DNA of 7,254 nucleotides from Bacteroidales bacterium (GTDB taxonomy: Bacteria > Bacteroidota > Bacteroidia > Bacteroidales > DTU049): the NCBI GenBank assembly GCA_030017935.1, contig JASEGF010000105.1:1-7254 (forward strand), given 5' to 3'. The notes beneath the pieces were generated by a model. The model did not search any database, was not told the DNA's origin, and was given only the letters and a program-made list of their open reading frames with translations. The first letter of the stretch is position 1, and every line of letters begins with the position of its first letter. This document shows positions 1 to 6,392 of this stretch, in pieces. The translations under genes were made by a program, and so were the position numbers.

Positions 1-136
1 GCACAGCTTTTATGCTATCTTGGCCCCATTTAGGCCCTTTTATACTGCATGGTTTTGGGAAAATAATACTTGTGTCTTGAGCATTTATCCCACCAATAAA
101 TATTAACATTGCTAAAATTAAAACTAACTTTTTCAT
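1..136 (-). CDS. Secreted protein, N-terminal fragment (possible TPR-repeat protein)
   Basis: Only the first 45 codons are inside the window; the gene continues past position 1. The ATG at 136-134 opens a clear signal peptide: MKK, then a hydrophobic run (LVLILAMLIFIGGI), then a likely type I cleavage site after NAQ or NA. The mature part begins DTSIIFPKPC and continues to WGQDSIKAV. It lies 25 nt downstream of the outer-membrane protein gene on the same strand, so it is probably the third gene of the coaX cluster. From memory, Bacteroidota often have a secreted tetratricopeptide protein at this place, and the short mature segment (a Cys, then a WGxDS motif) resembles the start of that family. 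That family assignment is inference; no TPR repeat is visible in the fragment. The export signal is well supported. Confidence 0.7.
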   Translation of the reverse strand, partial: MKKLVLILAMLIFIGGINAQDTSIIFPKPCSIKGPKWGQDSIKAV

Positions 137-161
137 ATTTTTATTTTTTTAAATTTCATTT

Positions 162-1439
162 TTAATCATATTTTTTCTTCTCATAAAATCCTTCTTTAAT
201 TTGTAAAGATATTCCAATATTAAAATTATTTACAGTTAACAAATTATTTTTTTTAGTTCCTTGAAAAGTATATGCAAAATTAATACCAATAGATGAAATA
301 GATTTAAAAGCTGGTCTGAATGGGATAATCATGCTAGTAGATATAGTATATGCATCTAAAGAAGTATTTCGAAGATTTAAATATGTTTTATTATATTTTA
401 AGCTAATAATATAATTGCTTCTAACAAAAATATTTTTGAAAGAATTAGGGTCAGGAATAATAGAAAAACCAGTTTGTAGAGCAAAGCTATTTTGTAAACT
501 ATCTGTTTCACCAAAATTTTTAAATTTTTCCCAATTAGCGAAATAAGAATTTAAGAAAATTTTAATATTTTTCTTATTATCCCATCCAATACTGGCACTA
601 TAGAAAGAAGGGAACAAATATTCTCCATCAGTAATTGTCTCATTAATAGTATCTATACTTGCGTCATTATTAACACCAAAGGTTATCAATTCAGATCTAA
701 TGGTTCTATTAGCATTAATATTCATCGATGGTGAGTATGAAAACCCAAAAGAAAGATTAGATTTATCCATCGGTACCATAAATCTAAGTCCTGCATTAAA
801 ATAAATATCATTTACAAACGTCGCATTTGTATATCTATTATCCAGAAAATAAGAAGTATCGATATCTGTATAATTATTTTGATAAATAGTGCCAAAGAGA
901 TAGCTAACATTTAATCCTAATGCAAAATTTTTGGTAATATTAATCCCAAAGCCAGCAAAAGCTTGATTAATGCCACCATAAGAAGAATAGACATTTTTAT
1001 ATGAAGAAGAAGGAAACTCAGCTACCGAGTCAATGATTTTATAACCTACATTAGAAAAAGGTACAAGGCCTATAGCTGCAGAGAGGAATTTATTAATTCT
1101 GAACCCACCACTAATCATAGAAAGTCCACCGCCCCATTGAGAATAAGATTGTAGAGCATTGCTAACCACATTGCCAGTAGCATTTGCTCCAATATTTAAA
1201 ATAATAGATGAAGAGTCAAAAAGAGCATAAGTAGCTGGATTTAAATAATTTATTATACTTTTATCATAAAATGAACCACCATCTATACCTATAGCATAAA
1301 GCATAGCATGATTAGTAGCCTGCACATCACCAATTCCATATCTAGAGTATGGGTTATAAAAATTATTTTGCCCTTCTAAAAAAGGAATGCATATAATAAA
1401 CATTATAAAAAATAAATTACTTTTAATAAAAAACTTCAT
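162..1439 (-). CDS. Outer-membrane beta-barrel protein (Bacteroidota family, function unknown)
   Basis: A 425-residue protein. An in-frame ATG at 1493 would lengthen it by 18 residues, but that would overlap coaX by 58 nt and bury the signal peptide behind a polar stretch. The ATG at 1439 shares an ATGA with the coaX stop and puts a signal peptide (MKFFIKSN, then LFFIMFIICIPFL) at the very N terminus, with likely cleavage before QNNF. The mature protein starts NPYSRYGIGD (residues 29-38), followed by INYLNPATYALFDS. This pair is typical of a Bacteroidota outer-membrane protein family related in shape to FadL/OMPP1 porins. The remainder shows alternating polar and hydrophobic strands rich in Tyr, Phe, Asn and Ser, as expected of a barrel. 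The C terminus (NIGISLQIKEGFYEKKKYD) resembles the usual last strand followed by a charged tail. Substrate is unknown. It is probably translated by coupling to coaX. Confidence 0.8.
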   Translation of the reverse strand: MKFFIKSNLFFIMFIICIPFLEGQNNFYNPYSRYGIGDVQATNHAMLYAIGIDGGSFYDKSIINYLNPATYALFDSSSIILNIGANATGNVVSNALQSYSQWGGGLSMISGGFRINKFLSAAIGLVPFSNVGYKIIDSVAEFPSSSYKNVYSSYGGINQAFAGFGINITKNFALGLNVSYLFGTIYQNNYTDIDTSYFLDNRYTNATFVNDIYFNAGLRFMVPMDKSNLSFGFSYSPSMNINANRTIRSELITFGVNNDASIDTINETITDGEYLFPSFYSASIGWDNKKNIKIFLNSYFANWEKFKNFGETDSLQNSFALQTGFSIIPDPNSFKNIFVRSNYIISLKYNKTYLNLRNTSLDAYTISTSMIIPFRPAFKSISSIGINFAYTFQGTKKNNLLTVNNFNIGISLQIKEGFYEKKKYD

Positions 1440-2152
1440 TTCAGTAAAAATTTTAGTCCTAGAAGAGCTAAATTTTGATTTGCAAAATTGCAATTTTTTA
1501 ATTTCTTATCCAAATATTGTTTAAAAGATGTACTGATATAAACTGGACTTTGAAATTTATTTATGAAATCATCTATACGAGCTTGTATCTCATGCAATAC
1601 TCCCCAATAAACACCAGAATGTATGCTTTCTATAGTATTTTTGCCTACCATGTCTATATTGAAATTTTCATTTTCTATTTTTAATAACGGTAATTTTTGT
1701 GTAAAATTATGTAAAGATAAATATCTAATAGCAAAGCCAGGACTGATAGCACCACCCAAATATTTTTTATTAATAACGTAATCATATGTAATAGCAGTAC
1801 CTATTTGAATAGTTAAAAATGTTTCATCATTATTTAAACTATATGCTCCTACAGCAGCTGCTATTCTATCTTCTCCTAATGTATCTATACTCTCATATTC
1901 AAGTGAAAATGGCAAATTTAAATTAGCTTTTTTTAAAGAAAAAACATTATGTTCTTGCAAAAAAAGTATTAAATCTGCATTAAGGAAAATCACAGATGCG
2001 TACAGTCCTTTATTAACATTATATTTATTGATAATATCTACAATATTTTCAAATAAAGAACTATCTGAAGGGAAAGAGTAGAAATCCTCATTATCTAAAA
2101 GCAATTTAGTACTTGTATTGCCAAAATCTATATATATGGTATGATTATTCAT
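1436..2152 (-). CDS. coaX: Type III pantothenate kinase (CoaX), divergent active site
   Basis: CoaX phosphorylates pantothenate with ATP in the cytoplasm, the first step of CoA synthesis. It is an ASKHA-fold enzyme that normally needs a monovalent cation. The 238-residue length fits the family. Visible motifs are the phosphate-binding IDFGNTSTK (residues 8-16, D9), the TLGEDR motif (91-96, D95 as presumed catalytic acid), GTAITYD (118-124), YLGGAISPGF (131-140) and GKNTIESIHSGVYWG (170-184). Two departures stand out. The Asp expected two residues before GTA (D125 of Thermotoga maritima CoaX, as I recall) is Gln116. The C-terminal TGG motif is replaced by STS within VYISTSFKQYL (204-214). The enzyme may be active with altered kinetics, or may have drifted. 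The start ATG has no Shine-Dalgarno sequence, which is normal for the phylum. The stop codon overlaps the next gene. No clear promoter box lies upstream, so read-through from tRNA-Arg is possible. Confidence 0.88.
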   Translation of the reverse strand: MNNHTIYIDFGNTSTKLLLDNEDFYSFPSDSSLFENIVDIINKYNVNKGLYASVIFLNADLILFLQEHNVFSLKKANLNLPFSLEYESIDTLGEDRIAAAVGAYSLNNDETFLTIQIGTAITYDYVINKKYLGGAISPGFAIRYLSLHNFTQKLPLLKIENENFNIDMVGKNTIESIHSGVYWGVLHEIQARIDDFINKFQSPVYISTSFKQYLDKKLKNCNFANQNLALLGLKFLLK

Positions 2153-2174
2153 TATATAATTATGTCAAAATAAA

Positions 2175-2194
2175 TTTTTGTAAAATTACAAAAA
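2175..2194. repeat. AT-rich inverted repeat between tRNA-Arg and coaX
   Basis: Two 9-base arms, TTTTTGTAA and TTACAAAAA, are separated by AA. On the minus strand the hairpin follows the tRNA-Arg 3' end and is trailed by a T-rich stretch (TTTATTTTG), so it could act as a weak terminator or as a site in the coaX leader. The stem contains only one G-C pair, so chance is a serious alternative in DNA this AT-rich. Confidence 0.35.
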
Positions 2195-2200
2195 ATAAAA

Positions 2201-2272
2201 TGACCCCGGCAGGAATCGAACCTGCATTTAAAGTTTAGGAAACTTCCGTTCTATCCATTGAACTACGGGGCC
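2201..2272 (-). tRNA. tRNA-Arg(CCT)
   Basis: The reverse complement folds as a complete 72-nt cloverleaf. The acceptor GGCCCCG pairs with CGGGGTC (one G-U pair). The D stem is GTTC/GAAC, with GG in its loop. The anticodon stem GAAGT/ACTTT encloses the loop TTCCTAA, giving anticodon CCT, which reads AGG. The variable loop has 4 nt. The T stem GCAGG/CCTGC encloses TTCGATT. The discriminator base is A and CCA is not encoded. AGG is a minority Arg codon in the neighbouring nifJ gene (three seen, at 2777-2779, 3124-3126 and 3620-3622). Confidence 0.96.
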
Positions 2273-2285
2273 TTTTATTGGAGAA

Positions 2286-2293
2286 CAAAATTA
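2286..2293 (-). promoter_or_regulatory. Putative -7 box for tRNA-Arg
   Basis: On the minus strand this reads TAATTTTG, a full match to the Bacteroidota -7 consensus TAnnTTTG. It lies 13 nt before the mature 5' end of tRNA-Arg, which leaves room for a short leader. No good TTTG -33 element is seen at the usual spacing. It implies that tRNA-Arg is transcribed separately from tRNA-Phe, consistent with the terminator between them. Confidence 0.5.
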
Positions 2294-2320
2294 CAAATAA
2301 ATAAAATAAAGAACTTTTAC

Positions 2321-2352
2321 AAAATATAAAGGGGCAATTTTTTATTGCCCCC
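2321..2352 (-). terminator. Intrinsic terminator of tRNA-Phe
   Basis: On the minus strand an 8-bp perfect stem, GGGGCAAT/ATTGCCCC (2351-2344 and 2338-2331), has a five-base A loop and is followed by the T-rich tract TTTATATTTT (2330-2321). It begins only about 7 nt after the tRNA-Phe 3' end. The GC-rich stem base and T tract fit a rho-independent terminator on this strand; on the plus strand no T tract follows. Confidence 0.8.
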
Positions 2353-2358
2353 TAGTAA

Positions 2359-2431
<73 letters not shown>

Positions 2432-2445
2432 GTTATTTATTTTTG

Positions 2446-2453
2446 CAAAGGTA
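2446..2453 (-). promoter_or_regulatory. Putative -7 box for tRNA-Phe
   Basis: On the minus strand this reads TACCTTTG, a full match to TAnnTTTG, ending 14 nt before the mature 5' end of tRNA-Phe. Upstream the strand is T-rich (a run of T around 2472-2479) but has no exact TTTG at the usual spacing. The position is almost the same as that of the matching box before tRNA-Arg, which supports both. Confidence 0.55.
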
Positions 2454-2569
2454 AAAATATTTTTTAAAATGAAAAAAATTTTTTTTGAATTATACTTTGT
2501 ATTAAAATTAATTATAATTAAGTGAAATAATTTAGAAAAAGCCAACAAAAATGATATTTGTAACTTTAG

Positions 2570-2601
2570 TTTGACAATATAAACAATAATGATTAATTTC
2601 G
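2570..2601 (+). promoter_or_regulatory. Putative nifJ promoter
   Basis: TTTG at 2570-2573 and TAATTTCG at 2594-2601 are 20 nt apart. This fits the Bacteroidota -33/-7 arrangement, with five of the six fixed -7 positions matching. Transcription would start near 2608, leaving a leader of about 20 nt. That leader is A-rich (AAATAAAATAAAAACACATA) with no Shine-Dalgarno, as is usual for strongly translated genes in this phylum. Confidence 0.5.
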
Positions 2602-2629
2602 CAAACAAATAAAATAAAAACACATAAAA

Positions 2630-5600
2630 ATGAAGAGAGATAAAAAATTTATTACCTGTGATGGTAACCATGCGGCTGCTCATGTTAGTTATATATTTAG
2701 TGAGGTAGCTGCTATCTATCCTATCACTCCATCATCACCGATGGCAGAGTATGTAGATGAATGGGCTGCTGAAGGCAGGAAAAATATTTTTGGTTCTACT
2801 GTGAAAGTAATAGAAATGCAAAGTGAAGCTGGAGCTGCTGGAGCTGTACATGGAAGTTTACAAAGTGGTGCTTTAACCTCCACATATACTGCTAGTCAAG
2901 GTTTATTATTGATGATACCTAATATGTACAAAATCGCTGGTGAGCTTCTGCCTGGAGTATTTCATGTATCTGCTCGTACTGTTGCTGCACATGCATTATC
3001 TATATTTGGAGATCATTCTGATGTGATGTCTACTAGAATGACTGGTTTTGCTATGTTAGCTACAAGTAGTGTACAAGAAATTATGGATCTAGCTCCTGTA
3101 GCACACCTAGCTGCTATCAAAGGCAGGATGCCTTTCCTACATTTTTTTGATGGATTTAGAACATCTCACGAAATACAAAAAATCGAAGAATTAGATGCAG
3201 AAGATTTCATAGACATTATAGATTGGAAAGCTATAGAAGAATTTCGTAATAGAGCTCTGAATCCTAATCATCCAGTTATTCGTGGTACAGCACAAAATCC
3301 AGATATATTCTTTCAAGCTCGTGAAGCAGCACAACCATTTTATGATAAAATACCAGATTTAGTAGAATATTATATGCAAGAAATTACTAAATTGACTGGT
3401 AGAGAATATCATCCATTTGATTACTATGGTCACCCAGAGGCAGAGAATATCATAATTGCTATGGGATCTGTATCTGATACTATTAAAGACACTGTAGATT
3501 ATTTAATGAACATGGGCGAGAAAGTGGGCCTCATAAACGTACACCTCTATCGACCTTTTAGCGAAAAATATTTATTAAATGTCTTACCAAAATCAGTGAA
3601 ACGTATAGCTGTAATAGATAGGACAAAAGAACCTGGTGCTATGGGCGAACCTCTCTATTTAGATATAAAAAATATCTTTTATGGGAAACCCAATGCTCCA
3701 GAAATCTATAGTGGACGTTATGGTCTTAGCTCCAAGGATACCACACCCTCACAGATATTAGCAATTTATAATAATTTAAAACAAAAAGAACCTAAAGATC
3801 ACTTCACTATTGGCATTGTAGATGATATCAATTTCTCATCTTTACCACAAGAGAATGAAATTAATATTTCACATCAATGTATATATTCTGCTAGATTCTA
3901 TGGTATAGGCTCTGATGGTACTGTAGGTGCTAATAAGAACTCAATAAAAATAATTGGTGAAACAACAAATAAATATTGCCAAGCATATTTCGCTTATGAC
4001 TCTAAGAAATCTGGTGGATTCACAGTATCACATTTACGTTTCGGTGATATTCCTATACGTAGTCCTTATTTAGTTACTATACCTGATTTCGTTGCTTGTC
4101 ATGTACCATCATATTTAGGTAAATATGATATGCTCAGCGGGCTGAAACCTGGTGGCACTTTCCTATTAAATACTATCTGGGACGTAGAAACTACTAAAGA
4201 AAAGCTACCTAATTCTATTAAAAAATATTTAGCAGTAAATAAAATTAAATTTTATGTAATTGACGCTACGAAGATAGCTAGAGAAATAGGATTGGGAAAC
4301 AGAACAAATTCTATTATGCAATCTGCTTTCTTTAAAATTACCAATATCATTCCTTATGATTTAGCTATCCAAGAAATGAGAAAAGCTGTAGAAGAATCTT
4401 TTGGTAGAAAAGGCGAAAAAGTAGTGCAAATGAACTATCAAGCCATAGAACGTGGTACTGAAGTAATAGAAGTGAAAGTGCCAGAAGAATGGAAAGACTT
4501 ACCCGATGAAAGTCCTATTTATTACGAACAAGATGACGCTCCAGAATTTATTTCACAGGTAGTGAGAGTAATGAATGCTCAAGAAGGAGACAAGCTGCCA
4601 GTATCTACATTTAAAGGAAGAGAAGATGGTACTTTCCCATCAGGAACATCAAAATACGAAAAACGTGGTATCGCAGTTACTGTACCAGTATGGATACCAG
4701 AAAATTGTACACAATGTAATCAATGTGCATATGCTTGCCCTCATGCTGTAATTCGTCCATTTTTACTTACTGATGAAGAATTATCTAATGCACCATCAGG
4801 TACTAAATCTATCAAAGGCAGTGGTGCTACCAAAGAATACAATTATTCATTACAAGTAAGTGTTTTAGACTGCACAGGCTGTGAAGTTTGTGTAAATGTT
4901 TGTCCTGCTAAAGAAAATGCCTTAGTAATGGAACCATTACAAGACCATCTAGATGAAAATGATAGATTCACATATATGGATCAAAAAGTAGGCTACAAAG
5001 ATACAGTAGTAGATAAATACAAAACTGTCAGAGGTAGTCAATTTGCTCAACCATTATTTGAATTTAGCGGTGCTTGTTCTGGATGTGGCGAGACTCCTTA
5101 TATTAAACTCATAACTCAACTTTTTGGTGAGCGTATGGTAATAGCTAATGCTACTGGCTGCTCATCTATATATGGTGGTAGTGCACCATCTATGCCATAT
5201 ACAACTTCTAATCGCAATGGTAGAGGTATAGCTTGGGGTAATAGTTTATTCGAAGATAATGCTGAGTATGGATTTGGTATAGCAAGTGGTATTCGCAAAA
5301 TCAGAGAATATATTAAAGAGAATTTTGTAAAATTTATATCAGACAGTAATGCTAGCAGTGAACTGAAAACTGCTATGCAAGAATGGATAGATGGCATGTA
5401 TAATGCCCAAAACGCAGAAATAGCAACAGATAAACTCTTATCAATGATATCCAGTGCTCCCCAAGAGATAGCTGATTTTATCAAAAAATATCAACATTAT
5501 CTCATCAAAGTAAGTGTGTGGGGTATCGGTGGCGATGGCTGGGCTTATGATATTGGATACGGTGGATTAGATCATGTGATAGCATCTGGTGAAGATATAA

Positions 5601-6166
5601 ATATTTTAGTTTTAGATACTGAAGTATATTCAAATACTGGTGGTCAATCATCCAAATCTACTCCAATTGGTGCTATTGCTAAATTTGCTGCTTCTGGCAA
5701 AAAGATTAGAAAAAAAGATTTAGGTCTAATGGCTATCTCCTATGGTTATGTTTATGTAGCTCAAGTGGCTATGGGAGCTAATATTAATCAATATTTAAAA
5801 GCAGTAAGAGAAGCAGAGGAATTCCCTGGACCATCTATTATTATAGCTTATGCTCCTTGTATAGCTCATGGCATCAAAGGTGATATGGGACAGTCTCAAA
5901 ATCAAGAAGAACGTGCTGTCAAATCTGGCTACTGGACCTTGTATCGCTATGACCCGCGTTTAGCTGATGAAGGTAAAATACCTTTCCAATTAGATAGCAA
6001 AGAACCAGACTTTGGACTATTCCAAGATTTTATACTCTCTGAGGTTAGATTCTCTTCTCTAATGAGATCTAATCCGCAAACTGCTAAAGAACTTTTTGAT
6101 GAAGCAGAAAAAGTAGCAAAATGGCGCTATGATAGATATGTGAAATTATCACAGATAATTTTCTAA
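2630..6166 (+). CDS. nifJ: Pyruvate:ferredoxin (flavodoxin) oxidoreductase, single-chain
   Basis: Cytoplasmic PFOR: pyruvate + CoA + 2 oxidised ferredoxin give acetyl-CoA + CO2 + 2 reduced ferredoxin, using TPP and three [4Fe-4S] clusters. At 1178 residues it is full length for the fused form. Domain I carries YPITPSSPMAE (T33), E66 and R116, matching Thr31, Glu64 and Arg114 of Desulfovibrio africanus PFOR. Then come domain II (about 260-415), the gamma-like domain III (about 416-635, with KSGGFTVSHLRFG) and the EKR linker (KYEKRG, K675-G680). The ferredoxin domain has C693/C696/C699/C703 and C748/C751/C754/C758. The TPP domain has C816, C819, C844 and C1077 for the proximal cluster, GDGWAYD (968-974) and NTGG (1002-1005). 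It ends near the end of domain VI, so the C-terminal extension of the Desulfovibrio enzyme is absent. No frameshift or missing ligand is seen. It appears monocistronic, with its own promoter and terminator. Oxygen sensitivity of the class implies anaerobic growth. Confidence 0.98.
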   Translation: MKRDKKFITCDGNHAAAHVSYIFSEVAAIYPITPSSPMAEYVDEWAAEGRKNIFGSTVKVIEMQSEAGAAGAVHGSLQSGALTSTYTASQGLLLMIPNMYKIAGELLPGVFHVSARTVAAHALSIFGDHSDVMSTRMTGFAMLATSSVQEIMDLAPVAHLAAIKGRMPFLHFFDGFRTSHEIQKIEELDAEDFIDIIDWKAIEEFRNRALNPNHPVIRGTAQNPDIFFQAREAAQPFYDKIPDLVEYYMQEITKLTGREYHPFDYYGHPEAENIIIAMGSVSDTIKDTVDYLMNMGEKVGLINVHLYRPFSEKYLLNVLPKSVKRIAVIDRTKEPGAMGEPLYLDIKNIFYGKPNAPEIYSGRYGLSSKDTTPSQILAIYNNLKQKEPKDHFTIGIVDDINFSSLPQENEINISHQCIYSARFYGIGSDGTVGANKNSIKIIGETTNKYCQAYFAYDSKKSGGFTVSHLRFGDIPIRSPYLVTIPDFVACHVPSYLGKYDMLSGLKPGGTFLLNTIWDVETTKEKLPNSIKKYLAVNKIKFYVIDATKIAREIGLGNRTNSIMQSAFFKITNIIPYDLAIQEMRKAVEESFGRKGEKVVQMNYQAIERGTEVIEVKVPEEWKDLPDESPIYYEQDDAPEFISQVVRVMNAQEGDKLPVSTFKGREDGTFPSGTSKYEKRGIAVTVPVWIPENCTQCNQCAYACPHAVIRPFLLTDEELSNAPSGTKSIKGSGATKEYNYSLQVSVLDCTGCEVCVNVCPAKENALVMEPLQDHLDENDRFTYMDQKVGYKDTVVDKYKTVRGSQFAQPLFEFSGACSGCGETPYIKLITQLFGERMVIANATGCSSIYGGSAPSMPYTTSNRNGRGIAWGNSLFEDNAEYGFGIASGIRKIREYIKENFVKFISDSNASSELKTAMQEWIDGMYNAQNAEIATDKLLSMISSAPQEIADFIKKYQHYLIKVSVWGIGGDGWAYDIGYGGLDHVIASGEDINILVLDTEVYSNTGGQSSKSTPIGAIAKFAASGKKIRKKDLGLMAISYGYVYVAQVAMGANINQYLKAVREAEEFPGPSIIIAYAPCIAHGIKGDMGQSQNQEERAVKSGYWTLYRYDPRLADEGKIPFQLDSKEPDFGLFQDFILSEVRFSSLMRSNPQTAKELFDEAEKVAKWRYDRYVKLSQIIF

Positions 6167-6186
6167 AATTATTTTAATCTAATTTT

Positions 6187-6224
6187 AAAGGGTTTATCTT
6201 TATTGATAAACCCTTTATTTTTTT
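6187..6224 (+). terminator. Intrinsic terminator of nifJ
   Basis: A perfect 12-bp stem, AAAGGGTTTATC (6187-6198) with GATAAACCCTTT (6205-6216), has a 6-nt loop and is followed by A and seven T (6218-6224). It starts 20 nt after the nifJ stop. This is a textbook rho-independent terminator and separates nifJ from the peptidase gene. Confidence 0.9.
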
Positions 6225-6355
6225 AGATAATATTGTAATATCCCCATTTATCTCTTTAAACTTGTCAACTCATTAACTTTTAAAAAAATTGTAAAACTAC
6301 TAATACTTTCAAAATTACTTATTTAAAAAATTATTCATTAATGATTATCTTTTAT

Positions 6356-6363
6356 TATTTTTG
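6356..6363 (+). promoter_or_regulatory. Putative -7 box for the S46 peptidase gene
   Basis: TATTTTTG matches TAnnTTTG at all fixed positions and ends 29 nt before the ATG. No clear TTTG lies 19-21 nt upstream (the sequence there is TTATTC), so the -33 element is weak or absent. The rest of the gap (6225-6355) is AT-rich and I see nothing else in it. Confidence 0.45.
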
Positions 6364-6392
6364 CTTATAAATTAATAAAAAATAATAGTATT

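Noticed and set aside
1440..1493. Upstream ATG at 1493 as the start of the outer-membrane protein
   Set aside because: It adds a polar extension before a good signal peptide and a 58-nt overlap with coaX; the ATGA start at 1439 is better.
2508..2521. Perfect 14-bp palindrome TTAATTATAATTAA in the divergent region before nifJ
   Set aside because: It contains only A and T in very AT-rich DNA, so chance is enough; it matches no operator consensus I know and is about 50 nt upstream of the putative -33 element.
5116..5484. A 122-residue minus-strand reading frame inside nifJ
   Set aside because: It lies wholly opposite the conserved TPP domain of nifJ, has no recognisable motif, and is a shadow frame.
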